This document shows, in pieces, positions 1 through 13,200 of a DNA stretch of 64,000 nucleotides (position 1 is its first letter; every line of letters begins with the position of its first letter). Made by a program: the position numbers and the translations under genes. The notes under the pieces were generated by a model. That model had not been told where the DNA came from. It saw only the letters and a list, made by a program, of their open reading frames with translations, and did not search any database. Location of the stretch: NCBI GenBank assembly GCA_907165065.1, contig OU015526.1, forward strand, positions 67,479,723 to 67,543,722, in the 5' to 3' direction. This DNA comes from Caprimulgus europaeus. Its lineage: Eukaryota > Chordata > Aves > Caprimulgiformes > Caprimulgidae.

Positions 1-148
1 ACTAACAGAACTGTTCCTTCCAAGGCAAATTATCTGATTTCTGAAGCTTTTCTCAAATTAGACCAAGTCTGCCTTAGGAGAAAGTTGCTAATAAAGAAAT
101 AAAGCTACCGCATTAGACCAGTTGTGGTCACATTTTAAATTTACTTAC

Positions 149-190
149 ATCCTCATCTGTATTTGCAGTATATAAACTGACATCAATGTC
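149..190 (-). CDS. Coding exon A, unidentified minus-strand gene (42 nt)
   Basis: On the minus strand this 42-nt stretch lies between a pyrimidine-rich acceptor (TTTTCTTTTTAG) and a consensus donor (GAT|GTAAGTAA). It reads 14 whole codons, DIDVSLYTANTDED, with no partial codon at either end (phase 0 to 0). It follows exon B in frame, because exon B also ends in phase 0. The acidic peptide shows no domain I recognise. It is the most downstream exon visible, so the gene continues to the left of the window. A 42-nt open frame alone is weak evidence. The two good splice sites and the frame match with the next exon are what support it. Confidence 0.66.
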
Positions 191-767
191 CTAAAAAGAA
201 AACAAGAGTTAGAATTATGGACATTAACAGATGTAGAGATAATAAAGCTAACTCTGCAAGACACGGATTAGCTCAAAGTTCAAAGGCTCAATCCATCCAC
301 CTACTGGGAGCCAGCAAGTCAGGGGATCTTGAAGTCACCTAGTAACCTTCAGGATGAGTTTCACTGTGAGGAGGACTCATGAGAATCGAGTCCCACGATA
401 CTTTCTCCAAAGGAGCTAACTCCCAAGCTCACTGCCCCTTTTCTTAGGAGAGGTGAGAAATGAAATAATATTTAATTATATTTATTTAATTTATATACAT
501 ATATATATAAAATATAATATATATAACTGCTATCCATAATGAATATATAATATATAATATTATATATTATAAATATATTTAATTGGTCAACTCCAATTCC
601 CTTTAACCTTCTATTCCTTTGCTTCCACCCCTGAAACAGCATCATACAAACAGCATCCCTTTTCCTGCTCCCTGCCACTGCCACTTCTTGGCCAAGTACA
701 GTGCTAAATATTTAATTATGTCTGCTCCTATGATTATATGAAATGCTGACTTTTTTTATCAACTTAC
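191..767 (-). other. Intron between exons B and A, with an AT-rich patch
   Basis: This 577-bp interval begins GTAAGTT and ends with TTTTAG on the minus strand. It contains an almost pure A/T patch at about 466-590, made of TATA- and TAATAT-type runs with local self-complementarity. No other feature was seen. Confidence 0.6.
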
Positions 768-849
768 TTTGGATGTCTTGATCTGCTCCAAATCTTTCAG
801 AACTTCTGCCCACTTGCAATGACCTGCTGCTGTCTTTACTACATAAGCA
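768..849 (-). CDS. Coding exon B, unidentified minus-strand gene (82 nt)
   Basis: The minus strand shows a strong acceptor (TTTTCTTCTGTTGTAG) and a consensus donor (AAA|GTAAGTT) around 82 nt. One nucleotide completes the codon begun in exon C (AG|T = Ser); 27 codons follow, ending in phase 0 at Lys and joining exon A. The peptide runs AYVVKTAA and then GHCKWAEVLKDLEQIKTSK. The second part has helix-like spacing of W, V, L and L with charged faces. It could be the end of a small globular domain, but no family is assigned. The frame using two leading nucleotides is closed at once. The frame using none stays open through this exon but meets a stop in exon A. Only the frame given therefore fits both neighbours. 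Confidence 0.72.
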
Positions 850-3800
850 CTACAACAGAAGAAAACTAGTGACCATTAGGCTAAACAGTAGGTATCCACA
901 ACATTTATGCTGAAAAAAGAGTCAGAGATTATTAAGACAGTATAGATACATTGTTTATATGTGTATATGCATATGATAAATGTGTGGGGCAAGTATATTT
1001 GACAAATCATAAAATCATATAGCTACATTAAAACTGTATCTCAGAGTCACACACTGTATAAACACTCAATGTGTTTTTTAAAAAGGCTGTTTTTATAGAA
1101 GGTAATAGACTACTTCAACTTTTTAATGTAAAATACCTACAATTCCTTTAAAGTATACAAAACAATAACAAATTTCAAAGAGATTAGGGCCAACATGCAT
1201 TCTTGACCAGACTGAGCCCAGTGAAAGACAGAATAAAGTAAGGAACTGTGGCCTATGAAACAGTGGGGGACTGTGCATCATGTCAGGAGAGGATCCACTC
1301 TCTAGAGTAACTGGAGGCAAGTAACAGCTGTAATAGTAAAAATAAATAATTTGTATTTACTGTCTAATTAACATTGACTGTGTAGTTACCATAGGAAGAA
1401 GATGATTAGTCCCATCTCATTCTTTAACAGGCAAAAGAAATGGCTGTTCAGAAGAAGATACAGCTGATATTACAGACAAATAGTGTTCTGGTGTGTTTCC
1501 TGAAAGACACAAGCAAGATGATAGCTTGTCACAAGATTCACAGATTGTGCCTGTTAATGCACAGACAATATTAAAGAGCTTTTGTTTTGTTTTCCATCCT
1601 GGAGATCTTTCCCCCTGGCTACCCAAATTCTATGAATTACCTACAACTATAACATTACCTATAATATTGTGGTTGCATATATACAAACCTCTGCATTAAA
1701 TACATCAAATGCTAATTATGTGTATAGATCTTAGATATAATATTTAGATACAGTATATATTTATAATTCTTTACATAGTGTATGTACATCTAATACTGAG
1801 GAGTGCTGCATTTAAGAATTCTGTCAGTGGGGTCTGGCAGCTGGAAATAAGTAGGAGGTGTGAGCTGTGCATTGACCATCAGCAAACATTGCACTGTGCA
1901 GAGCCTGGGAACCTTTGTTCCAACGTCACAAGACATTCGATTTAAGCTGATACAGTTCCTTGACAGAGCTGGGTTAATTATCTGCAACTCTGCTTTTGAT
2001 CCAAGGTTTTATTTCTTATCATACATGCAACACAACACGTGTATCTGAACTGACTCAAGCAATGTTTCTTTAGCAGTGGTTTGTTTACATAGTAACTTGC
2101 AAGTGAATATTTAAAAATATCCACATCATAAAAGCAGAGCTAGCACTGTGCAGTGGTAAAAACAGCAAAATGGAGGTCAGTCCACACATTGGCAGCCTTG
2201 CAGCTAACTTGCTGAAAGCCACCTTGTTAAAGCATCTACTGGCAAAGCCACACTCAATGAGTGACGCTTATATGTGTCACAGGGTACTTCTAACAAGTAT
2301 TTGTAACAAATATTTGTTACTCTCTTAAACAGAAACCAATTAAAATACATTGCAGGTACAGCTGAAATAGCATAATACCTTAATCACTACATAAATTTCC
2401 ACACTCAATAATGAAAAGTAGTGCCAGACCCTTTTATGACCTATGTGAGTCCAAAACCTGTTAAATAAGAAGTATTTAAATGGCTGATAAATAGATAATC
2501 TAAATTACAGTAAGACTAGAGTAAGTAATATCCATCTTCTGAATTATTTCAGTGTGGAACCTGCTGTGTTATTGTTACCCAAAGTATGTCTAAAACCACA
2601 GCTCAAGCTGTTACTGTTTCTACAACCAACAGAAATTGCAAATATGTGAGTATTAAAACCAAAATATTAAGTATATATAAATATATATTTTCCAAACATA
2701 CAAGAATGTAATGGAAAATAAATAGTAGCTGTTTGGCTATGGTCAAAAAAAGCGAAATCATTTTGTTACAGCATGACAGAAGGGCTGTAACCTTTCAACA
2801 GTTAGTATTGTTTGTTCTGAAATTTGTCATGGTGTTGATTTAATTGCTTTTGGTTGGTTTGTTTTGTTTTAAATCTGCAAACTAACTGTTTTGATTTGAT
2901 TTACCAATCCTTAAAAAGTGTCTTATCTTGGTTTCTGGATTATTTTTTTTATTTATTTAATTGAAGTTCAAAAGTAGCCTTATGGGATAACTCAAAGTAC
3001 ATTTAAAGAAATTTAAAATCTGATTTGTTGGCTACAGCTGAAGAAAACATGTTTTAATCCCATGTTTTTATTTTTGAAAACATGTTTTAACAAAATAATT
3101 TTAAATTTATTAGAAACCTTTGACAATAAGTAAATACTTTAATCATTTTACAAGCCAGTTTTTATCAAATGAGATGAAGTGACTACAAGTGAAAATATGA
3201 AAGACTTAGGTTAGGTCCGTAGAACTTACCAGCTTTGTGTATTATGGGGCCTTAAAAAGCTGATTTGAGAGGGAGTTCCAGTCCAAATGCATTGTCAAAT
3301 TTATGCTGTAGAACAAAGTGTTCAAGGTGAGGAAAATAATACATTATAGTACCTAATGAATAATGGGCCAGGATTATCATTAGTTTGTAATTTGTTTTGG
3401 GTTTTTTTAATAATTGTTCACTGTCATGACAATGGAACACTCTGTTCTTAAATGATTAATGTAGTCTTGATCTTTAGTTTCCTTAAATGTGGTAGGTATA
3501 TATTTTATTGTAATGAAATAATCATTGCTAATTTAAAATAAAAGCTTAGTTTTTAGAAGTAATAAAGAACTTTTACTGATTGTAATATATATAAAAATAT
3601 ATACTACATGCATAGTCTAAAGGGTATTCCATTTGTTTCTAGGGAAAGAGGTTCTTAACGTCTACTAGATAACCTAACACACTCCTTTCAATAATTCAAC
3701 ACCATTTTCTACTTGAATTTCTTAATTATTTCATCCAAACTATTATTCAACAACATAAGGAATGTTAGCTCACTTACATGCTTTGACAAATTTTTCTCCT

Positions 3801-4689
3801 GCCTTGACACATTGTTGTAATGTAAAAATTTTCTTTGGCTGTGTCAGTTTTTAATTTCTTACTCTGTTTGATCATTAACCAATTCATTTCTGTCTTTATT
3901 ATGTCTCTGATACTTACCCTTGCTTTATGGAAGCTTGAACTTTGGACAAGGGAGCAGCTCATATTTAAATACATACATATTTTTATCTGTAGCTTGTGTC
4001 CCGATAACCTGCAACTCTAGGTTAAGGATTAAAGCCTTTATAGGTGAATATATGTTATTCCAAAAGGCAACCAAGAATTCTTATATACACAATAATCTGT
4101 TTGGAAAAGGAATGCTGTTTTCTATAATTAAATTAAAATGAAGCATTTTAAGAGCAGTTACCACTGAGTTAAATATAAGCCACGGTCATACTTTTTTCTC
4201 TTTAAACATATAAAAAATGACAAAACTTTTCTTTAACAAGCAGAAGCAGTTACTGATTTTGTTGCTTTGGCTGTCACAGAAACTATTATCTGAGTTAGTA
4301 AGAAGAAAATATTCATAGCTCTTTACAATATTTAAGTTACATGTGAAGCAAAGTACTGAAAGTTAAGATTACATGTCTTTGCCTATATACCACATATATA
4401 CATTTCTTTATTAAGATTTGCTTATAAATTTCTCATTAGATCCTTAAGATATATTTGTAACAAAGAAAGTTTCATTCCTGTGCAAGTTGGTGTTATCTAC
4501 AAAAGTCCATTATTTTTCATTGCTTATTTTGAATTGTGTTTTTAATCTTAGGTAGAGAATTTAGATCCCAAACCAACAAGTCCTTGACCACCCCTTGTTT
4601 ATGTGTGCATATACTTTCGATACTGTTATTCAATCTAAAATAGCTCTTTCTTTCATTGGAGCTCCTCTTTGGTAAGTAAGTAGACAGCA
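850..4689. other. Intronic DNA without recognised genes
   Basis: AT-rich unique-looking sequence inside the large intron of the minus-strand gene. It holds a perfect 18-bp palindrome at 2303-2320 and many short A/T runs. On the minus strand a donor-like CAT|GTAAGTGAG sits at about 3771-3779, but I found no convincing acceptor or in-phase exon with it. Confidence 0.5.
2303..2320. repeat. Perfect 18-bp palindrome
   Basis: GTAACAAATATTTGTTAC equals its own reverse complement over all 18 bases and has no spacer. It lies in AT-rich intronic DNA next to a degenerate copy (ACAAGTATTTGT) just upstream. It may be chance in AT-rich DNA or a dimeric protein-binding site. Confidence 0.9.
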
Positions 4690-5242
4690 GTTTTTTCTCA
4701 GCCTCTATTTTGCTGAACTATTTTCTTCATAGTAACTGGTACAGTGCTATGTTTTAGATTTGTGACCAAAACAGTGTTGATGATAGCTCACCAATGTTTT
4801 AGCTATTGCTGAACAGTGCTTCCAAGGCTTCTCTTTTTCTCACTCTGCTCTCCCCTGCGACCCCCAGCAACTGGGCTGGGGGTGCACAAGGGTTTCAGAG
4901 GCAACATAGCCGGGAAGCTGACCCAAACTGAGCAAAGAGATACATCATACCATTTAACACCATACTCAGCCATAAAAGGATGGGGGAGTTTTCCACAAGT
5001 AGCCATTGCTTGGAGACTGGCTGAGCATCAGTCTGCTGGTGGGAGTTGATGAGTGATGACTTTTGCATTAGTTGTTTGGGTTTTTTTCCTTTTTTTTTCT
5101 TTACTTCTCAATCTCTCTTTATCTCAACCCCCGGCGTTTTCTCACTTTGCCACTAGCACTTCCCTCTCCTGTCTGGCTGGAGAGGGGAGTGAGCAAGTGA
5201 CTGGGTGGCAGCTTCGGTGCCAGCCAGGGTCAGCCAACTACA
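4690..5242 (+). mobile_element. Solo LTR of an avian endogenous retrovirus, plus orientation
   Basis: I recognise the layout and phrases of a common bird ERV LTR: the TTTTCTTCATAGTAACTGGT block near the 5' end, a GTGACCAAAACAGTGTTGAT block, GCTGACCCAAACTGAGCAAA followed by a TATA-like ATAAAAGG at 4972-4979, then CTTTATCTCAACCC and a 3' end reading GGGTCAGCCAACTACA. About 550 bp is the expected solo-LTR size. The 5' edge is uncertain by about 10 bp, and no clear target duplication was found. No gag, pol or env remains flank it. It shares the mid-LTR block with the oppositely oriented LTR at 36822-37409, so the two belong to related families. Confidence 0.75.
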
Positions 5243-5358
5243 ACTATACAGTGCAATCTCTTGAAGACATTTGCCTTTATTTCTGTGATCTTCCTAGCAA
5301 TCCTCATCTGGTTCATTGTTCTTGAAAACAAGTAACCAGAAGCATCCAACATACTAAG

Positions 5359-6475
5359 ATCACAGAATCACAGGATGTGAGGGATTGGAAGGGACCTCAA
5401 AAGATCATCTAGTCCTGCCAGAGCAGGAACACCTACATGAGATCGATCACACAGGAAGGCGTCCAGCGGGTCTTGAATGTCTCCAGAGAAGGAGACTCCA
5501 CAACCTCCCTGGGCAGCCTGTCCCAGTGCTCTGTTATCCTCACAGTAAAGAAGTTTCTTCTCAAGTTTAAGCGGAACCTCCTGTGTTCCATCTTACACCC
5601 ATTGCCCCTTGTCCTATCATTGGACACCATTGTGAAGAGCCTGGCTCCATCCTCCTGACACTCACCCTTCAAATATTTATAAACATTAATGAGGTCACCC
5701 CTCAGTCTCCTCCAAGCTAAAGAGGCCCAGCTCCCTCAGCCTTTCCTCATAAGGGAGATGTTCCACTCCCTTAATCATTTTGGTGGCTCTGTGCTGGACT
5801 CTCTCAAGCAGCTCCCTGTCCTTTTTGAACTGTGGGGCCCAGAACTGGACACAATATTCCAGATGTGGCCTCACCAGGGCAGAGTAAAGGCGAAGAAGAA
5901 CCTCTCTTGACCTACTGACTACACCCCTTCTAATGCACCCCAGGATGCCATTGGCCTTCCTGGCCACAAGGGCACAGTGCTGGCTCATGGTCATCCTGCT
6001 GTCCACCAGGACTCCCAGATCCCTTTCCCCTTCACTGCTCTCTAGTAGATCATCTCCCAACCTATACTGGAACCTGGGGTTGTTCCTGCCCAGGTGCAAC
6101 ACCCTACACTTGCCCTTATTATATTTCATCAAGTTTTTCCCTGCCCAGCTCTCCAGCCTGTCCAGGTCTCTCTGGATGGCAGCACAGCCCTCTGCTGTGT
6201 CAGCCACTCCTCCCAGCTTTGTGTCATCAGCAAACTTGCTGACAGTGCCCTCTGTCCCCTTATCCAGGTCACTGATGAATATATTGAATAATACTGGTCC
6301 TAGTACCGACCCCTGAGGGACTCCACTAGACACAGGTCTCCAACTGGACTCTGCCCCACTGACCACCACTCTCTGGCTTCATCCCACCAGCCAGTTAATA
6401 ATCCATCTCACTACCCATCATCTAATCCACACTTCCTCAATTTATCAGCGAGGATGCTGTGGGAGACCGTGTCTC
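5359..6475 (-). pseudogene. 5'-truncated CR1 LINE with reverse-transcriptase remains
   Basis: The element lies on the minus strand with its 3' tail at 5359 (ATCACAGAATCACAG on the plus strand). It encodes the C-terminal half of the CR1 ORF2 reverse transcriptase. Between 6369 and 5695 the minus frame is open for 224 codons and includes [10 protein letters not shown] (residues 16-25) and the catalytic FADD of FADDTKL (residues 46-49). Next come the usual CR1 segments [22 protein letters not shown] and [15 protein letters not shown]. The frame breaks in the LGLFSLEE region at about 5700. The rest of the protein ([33 protein letters not shown]) continues in another frame at 5672-5433. The 5' end stops at about 6475, so endonuclease and ORF1 are missing. 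This is a dead copy that inserted into the intron. Confidence 0.95.
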
Positions 6476-9400
6476 ATGAAGGATTTAGAAACTGGTGCTA
6501 GTATTTTCACCTTGCATGGTAAATGGAACTGTATCACACCTGTGGCTCATACTTCAATAATAAGTTCCTCTGAGACAACTTTATGTCCAGCTCTTTCAGA
6601 TTCCTGGAATGTCTGGAGAATCTTTCAGTGTTTGCACTGTCCATGTCCCCAACAAAAAGAACACAAAAATAAAAAACCCCAAACAAACAAAACACCCAAA
6701 GTCTAACTTGCTTAATTTTTGGTTACTCTCATTTTTTCCCTAACTGCTTGACCTCCAGCACACAGCTTTTTTTTTTTGTTCAGTCCTTTCTTGCTTTGCC
6801 TCTTGGCTTTCTGGCTTGTCTCAATGGTGCTAAGAGGCACCACTAGTCCTTCCATTCCTTACTGCTGTAAGGAAATCATCCTCCTCAGACTGTTCTCTCT
6901 TGTAATAACCTGTTTTCCATTTTTGTTAATCCTTGGCTTCTTGATTTCTTTCTCTTTTTCCTGTGTATGATGTGTTGCTCTTCTCTTACTTGTTGCCACA
7001 CAATGTTTTGTTTCTGCCCACTTCTCATCTTCATTCTCTAGGGCAATAGACCTCTTCTTGCACATTATTTATCCTATTTTAGTCTCTATTTCTGCCCTGT
7101 TCTGCAGATATGTGTCCTCAACAATTTCTCTTTGATTTTTATTTTTTTGTACAACAAGGGGCTGTAAATCTTTTATTTTCTCTGTTACTGCTGCAAATTT
7201 CCCTCTAGAATTGTACCATCACCTCCAGCTCTCTCTAGTCCTTGGATGTTTTATTGAGCAACATCTCAAGCACAAAGTGGGGTTTTTCAGATACATATTC
7301 AGTCTACTGAGCTCTACACTCATTCATTTGTGTTGCTTCTGCAATTCTTCTCCTTCAGTGTCTCCTTTGCCACAATAATTATACCCTCCTTTAGAGAACC
7401 CTGTCCCCCCCTAACAAACTCTTATCCTGTGGCTCTTGTTCTGCTGTTCTCTGCTGGCTCCACTAATTAATTGTTCTGTCTTCTTCTGCTAGAGTAATTG
7501 CTTTCAAGGTGACAAAGCACCAAGTAGCTGCACAACTAGAGTGCTGCATCTATTGTGTAATGTGCGTAATATTTGAGCTCCTTCTCTATGCTGAGAAGCA
7601 CAAGAGAGCATTTCTAATATCAGAATCTGTAAGACTGGGAAGAAAATCAGATGATTTTCCCATTTGTATCCTAGCCTTGTAATAAAAAAAAAAAAGTGTG
7701 GTTTTTGTTTTTTTTTTTTTCCAAGGGAGAAGCCATAAAGAGTAAAGATTTCATAAACTAATGGAAGTGACTGAAAAAGGAATGGAGCCCATAAAGAAAG
7801 CAATCCTTCTGAACTAGATAGATGTTTCAGTATTGAGCCCTTAAATAAGTAATTTTGAAATCAAAGTTTCATGGATCATGAGTAAGTTTTAGAGGAAAGA
7901 CATATTCTTAATGCCTTGTTATGGAGTAAAGTCTGGAAAACACTGCAAGTCAAAGGAGTAAACTCACTGGAGGATCTCTCTGCTCTTTTATGCCTAAGTT
8001 CCTCCAGACAGTTTAAAGGGAGCAACCAAAGGGAAACAAGCAAACAAAAACCCCTGAATATTAATTAGCATCAGAATTTATTTATTCTGATGGGATAGAA
8101 TTCAGAGATAAAAACAGAGAACCACATGAATGTACCCTGAGACAATAAGAAACTGTAGCAGATGCTACCTGTAGGTGCAGCCTTCTAAACACACCTTGAG
8201 AGTGATTTCATTTGTGTGTTACCAATATCATCAGAAAGTAGTATTTCCCTATGAAGGGATCTAGTACAAGGGCCTTAAATCCTTTCACAGTTTCTACAGA
8301 CTAGTCCCATTTATCAAAGAAACATATTTTACAGCTCTAGTAAGTTCTGTTCCAACCACCATTTGATGCAGTAGCCATTAAAAAGTTGCTTTTTTGCTAT
8401 CATAGTGCAGGAATCCATTATGATTCCACAGTCATTTTAGTTCCTCTTCTCCCTTCCTACCCATCTTTACATAGAAGCCTAGGAAATCAGCCCTCAAGCT
8501 CCACCAGGTGTTACCAGCAGCTCTCTTCCTCAAGGTTTGAAGGCAAAGTGTGAGCTTTCCACATTTCTGTCTATCTTGTACTTACTGATCCAGAAAGGAA
8601 GTCTGTGGAATTACTGAGTGTTAAACTGAATCACATGCTTCAGTGCTTCTCTGGGTGAGAGCCAAAACAAGCCTGAGATTGTTATGTCTTCAAGCCTTTA
8701 TTTCACAAAGCTAAAGTGCTTTCTTAGAAGTTTTGTAGAGTTAGGCAGGCTAAAGCATTTTTACAGCTGCCATTTTAAAACCGGGCATTCTTTAAATATT
8801 ATTCCTATTTTATTACTTCCCTTTCACCCTGCCCAAGAGCTATAGCTTCCCTTGATTTTATTGTACAGTGGTGACTCTCCTGTGGAGTAATGTTCTACCT
8901 AGCTTATTCTGCCTGTATGTGAGTAGTGTTGACCTTCAAAAGAGTATTCTCAGTAATTGGCACGTCTTGAAACTCTTTCAGTTTAATTACTTATGCATTA
9001 ATGTGTTCCTGGTTTGCTTAAATACTTGTTGATTTGCTTTTGACAGTCATCCAGAAGGACTTCTTTCTATAAGCTCTTGCTAACTGGCATTTATGCCAGA
9101 AAGTAAAGTTTGCAGTGCTTGTTTGAAAATTTTGCCAAAAGGTCACAGTCATTGCTATTCCACTCAATACCTTAAACATGAGAATTTGAAATGTGAGAAG
9201 TTAAATATTTCCTTTGACCTTTTTTTTGCAAAACAAGCCTGAGGCCTGGGGCGCTCACCATTGCCTTGTGAAGGTGTGTCCTGTACTTGGCTATAGGCCT
9301 GAGAGGAAGTCTGTCCTTGGTGCAAAGAAGGTTCAGTGAAACCCAACAGAAGTGCTGCAGTAATTAAGGAAAGTTGGAAACCCTGAGACCATACAACAGT

Positions 9401-10168
9401 TATCACAGGAGTAAGTGCTAGATAAATAACATCTCAGTCTTAGCAACATACTTGGCTCCGAGACTGGGAATAATATCATATGCTAATAGAGCTCTGTAAC
9501 ACAATTGTAATAGCTAGAAGACTAAAAATAGCAAATGCAGTCTCAAAATGGTAAATGAAGGCAATATTTTCAGAGCTTTTTTAAAAATGAAAAATTATAA
9601 ACTATGACCCTCTCTTACAGTGCTACTTTTACTGGAATTTACTGGATCCTGAAATAAACAGGCAGGATGTATTTTGAACTGTTCTACTTTTTCTTGTGCT
9701 TTTATTCTTCTCTAAAGAGCAGGATGAAATCCCCATATGTGTCAATTCTCATATATTTACTGAAACCAATGAAGGTATTTCCATTTCAAGAGTTGCTGAG
9801 AACTTGACCAAAATGTTAACCTGGGAAAAACACATTTCTTGAACAACTGAGGAAAGCAGCACATGAACTTCCAAAATAAATACTGTAAACAGATAACTAG
9901 GAAGAAAAAAAATAGTATCAGGATTCAAAGAAAAAAGAACAAAATATTTCTGTGATAGATTTGTTTCACTTTCTGCATAGGAAGGGCAAATTTGGAAAGG
10001 AAATTATTTCTGCTTTATATTATGCTAAATCACTCAAAAATAACAATGTAGTGAAACTTACAGCAACTGAACAATCATCCTTAGTTTCTTGCCTTAAGAT
10101 AAAGAAAAAGTGATTATTGGAAAAGCTCCAGTGTGTGCTACAGAAGCCTCCCCCTTTCATGTAAATTT
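6476..10168. other. Intronic DNA, pyrimidine-rich at first, no gene seen
   Basis: From about 6480 to 7500 the plus strand is strongly C/T-rich with T runs at 6768-6779 and around 7140. Opposed A and T homopolymers lie at 7682-7722. The remainder is ordinary AT-rich DNA. A minus-strand open frame at 9259-9410 flanked by splice-like sites was considered and rejected. The C/T-rich part could be an old decayed repeat, but I cannot name it. Confidence 0.4.
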
Positions 10169-10169
10169 T

Positions 10170-10270
10170 GAATGTCTCTAGTGGAAGGTGTCCCTGCTCA
10201 TAGCAGGGGGGTTGGAACTGGATGATCTTTAAGGTCCCTTCCAACCCAAACCATTCTGTGATCCTATGAT
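10170..10270 (+). mobile_element. CR1 LINE 3'-end fragment, plus orientation
   Basis: The stretch reads CTAGTGGAAGGTGTCCCTGC, then GGGGTTGGAACTGGATGATC, a TTTAAGGTCCCTTCCAACCC block, and the terminal ATTCTGTGATCCTATGAT. This is the 3' untranslated end of an avian CR1 element, about 100 bp long and truncated at its 5' end. Confidence 0.93.
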
Positions 10271-13200
10271 TTTTGTGGAATGCAACACATTATGAGATTG
10301 CACACTGAACATACATTTCTATATGTATACAAGTGGTGAGTGAAATAAAATAGTTGTCATTATTTGAGGTTTTTTTCAATTTGGGTAATGGTCTTCCTTC
10401 ATTTCTTTGCAGACAAACCCAGAATGTGTAGAGGAATGGAAGAGGCTGTGTGTGTGCAAACTAATGAGAGCTGAAGCAATACTAAACTATATTAAGATGG
10501 TTTCTGTATCGTAGCTCTTAAAAAAGAATAAATGGCACTCATAGTTCTTAACAGTGCAGCACAGCACTCACCTAGAAAACTTCAAATTTGCTTTCAGACA
10601 GGGTAAGATCAGTCTACTAGCAAGTACATTCATTTAGACTAAAGTGTTTTTAAAAAGCTTGAAAAAAGTACTTCACAGGGATGTTAAAAGCAGTTGTATA
10701 TAAAATAATTGGCAATATGGCAAAGAACAAACAAATCCCTGGGTGCCTTTATGTTATAAAGCTGTGTAGAACAATAATATTGAAGAGGAGTAAACTCTTG
10801 GATAAAATTAGAGATCTGCACTCTGGGATTGCTTACTTAATTGATTTAACATACAAGATGTTAAGACAAAAGCACATCACTTTGTTGACAGTAATTAAGA
10901 GATAATAAATATTCCCAATATGCTCATAGGAGATGCAAGATAAACTGTAAGAGATAAAATACACATTGTAAGTTTAACCCATGACCACATTGCAAAAAGT
11001 TGATCAATTCTCTTAAATTAATGTATATGTGTATATAAATTATTTACAGGATTATGGTTAGTCTTGCTAAGTAAAAGAAACATTTTGGGAGATAATATAG
11101 CCTACCAGAAAAATTAATACTTCTTACAAATTAGAAAGTGCACATTTTCAGATCAGCTTCAATCAGTCAAAAAAAAAAAGTCTCATTTTCAAAACAGACT
11201 GCTTTCATCAGCTCCCACTGAAATAAATGCTGGAGGTAACTGGTTTAGTAAATGTACCACATCCACCTTGTGGGAAGGCATAAGAGGAGGATAAGCTAAA
11301 GATAATATTTCCCCAGAGTCTTCTTTCAAGCAAGATTTTTCACCACTTTTGAGTGGTAAAGCTAGAAGTTAGTTGCATGTCATTTTAAGCAAGAGTTGAT
11401 ACAGTGTTTGACCTGCCTTACAATCATAGTCTCTGTTTAAAAAAAATAAAAAAAATAAAATAAATAATAATATAAAAATATAAGAAGATATTAATTGTAT
11501 GTCATACTGTTTGCCTGAACAGTACTCTGTTTTCTGAAGGCAATATAGCCCTGCTGTCATACATAGGTTTTTCTTTGCTCTCCCACCAGGAGAGCTTGCT
11601 TGCTTGCTTACTGCTTGCTGCCAAAGAAAGATACTTTTCTGTCATAAATGGAAGCACAATATTGCAAACTAATTTACTTTGTTGACTTTCTAAGAACAGC
11701 TAACAAAGTTTGGTTTTGGCAACTATTCACCCAAATGCCATGTAAGATCCACACGGCTGGTAAAACTAGCATCAAATGTAGAAGTCACCAAAAATGTGGC
11801 CATTCACATACAGTCTGCCACCTTCCAGTCTTAAAGCCAAAACATCACGCAGGCTGCACACAGAGACATGCAGCAGAATGCAACTGAAATGGAAGAGTAA
11901 GGAAAATTCACATGAATTATCACAGATGATTCCCAAGCTGCCACCTGGCAGAATGAGCTGAAATGTGCATGCTGAAGAATTTTACACTTTCCTTCCCTAA
12001 AATCAGGATCTTCTACCTTTCTAACTGAGTTCACTGAGCTCCAACTCTTTTCTCCAGAAATTTAACTCTTGATCTACCCAAATGTAGATTCCTCCTCCTG
12101 AGAAGACACCTAGAAGTCTTCAACACTTCTGCAAGAACAGCACCATTTCAGTCCCAGAAAATAAAACTTTCCTTTTTTTTTTCCCTCAAAATTTTACATC
12201 TGTTTGATTTTTCCAAAGCAAACTTTCCATTCCTGCCACTCTACAGCACCGCTGCTGTATGCCATCTCAGAAAATCTCTCTTACAAATTGATTAGGCCAG
12301 ATGTAATACTATAGTTTGGTTTACACTTGGATATTGAGCCTGCAAGTTGCTATCTCTACTTTTTTTTTTTTTTTTCCCCCCATTGGGTTTTCTACTTTTT
12401 GCTTTCAGAGCCTGACTGACATTACTGATCTTTGTCTTAGACCTGTATAGGCAGCCAATAACAGTTTGGCATCAGAGTAGCCTTGCAGGAGTTGTCTTGT
12501 TGAAACCTGTTGTATATTAAAGCTTCTTTACATAGCTTCTGTACACTCAAAGCTTGCAGAAAATCCTGTTTTAAGAAGTATGTCACAGCCAGCCTAATGA
12601 CTTCTTCTTTAGCCCCTGCTGGTCTCCAGGTAGTATGTACCTTATGGGTAAATTGTAAAATTAGGTACATGTCCCTGATGTGAATTAAAGCAGCACACTG
12701 AATTTAGGAATAGCAGAGCTGACTGTGAGCAATAGTCCTCTAAGCCTGGTGTCTCCAACCACAGCCAGTTGTGAATGCCAAGGGAAGAATATATTGACAC
12801 CTCTCTGATATATCCTTCAATCTCCAGGAAAGGAGAGTGAGGATAAAGAATGTCAGATGTGGGGCTAGTGTTTTCAAGTTTATCACTTCTCTAGCATTTT
12901 TTCCCTGCTGTTCATCAGCACAGACAAATAGTTGCTTTTTAAGGGATTTTTAGAATTGCATGTAACAGTTCCTTCTGTGTAAATATTTTTTTCTTCTCAT
13001 ACTTCAAATTTTGACAGGCAATGTTAAGCTCTAAACTTAAAATATGATTATGAGTCATTTTTAAATGCAAAATATTACATTAATGAGGCCTCTTCCTACT
13101 GTAATTTTCTAGAGTATTGCTTTTACGAGCATATATAACCAAAGGGAACATATCTTTCAATTTTTAGGTCAGTTTGAGCTTTCTAAAAGCCACAATGTCA

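Noticed and set aside
5695-6369. 224-codon minus-strand ORF as a host gene
   Set aside because: It is the reverse-transcriptase part of a truncated CR1 LINE, with FADD and other CR1 motifs and a frameshift after it.
9164-9410. Minus-strand frame with a hydrophobic signal-like start (SLITAALLLGF), an AATG|GTGAGC donor and a TCTAG acceptor
   Set aside because: The apparent start codon is GTG, not ATG, and the frame is open further upstream. As an internal exon its phase 1/1 cannot fit between exon C (ends phase 2) and exon B (starts phase 2).
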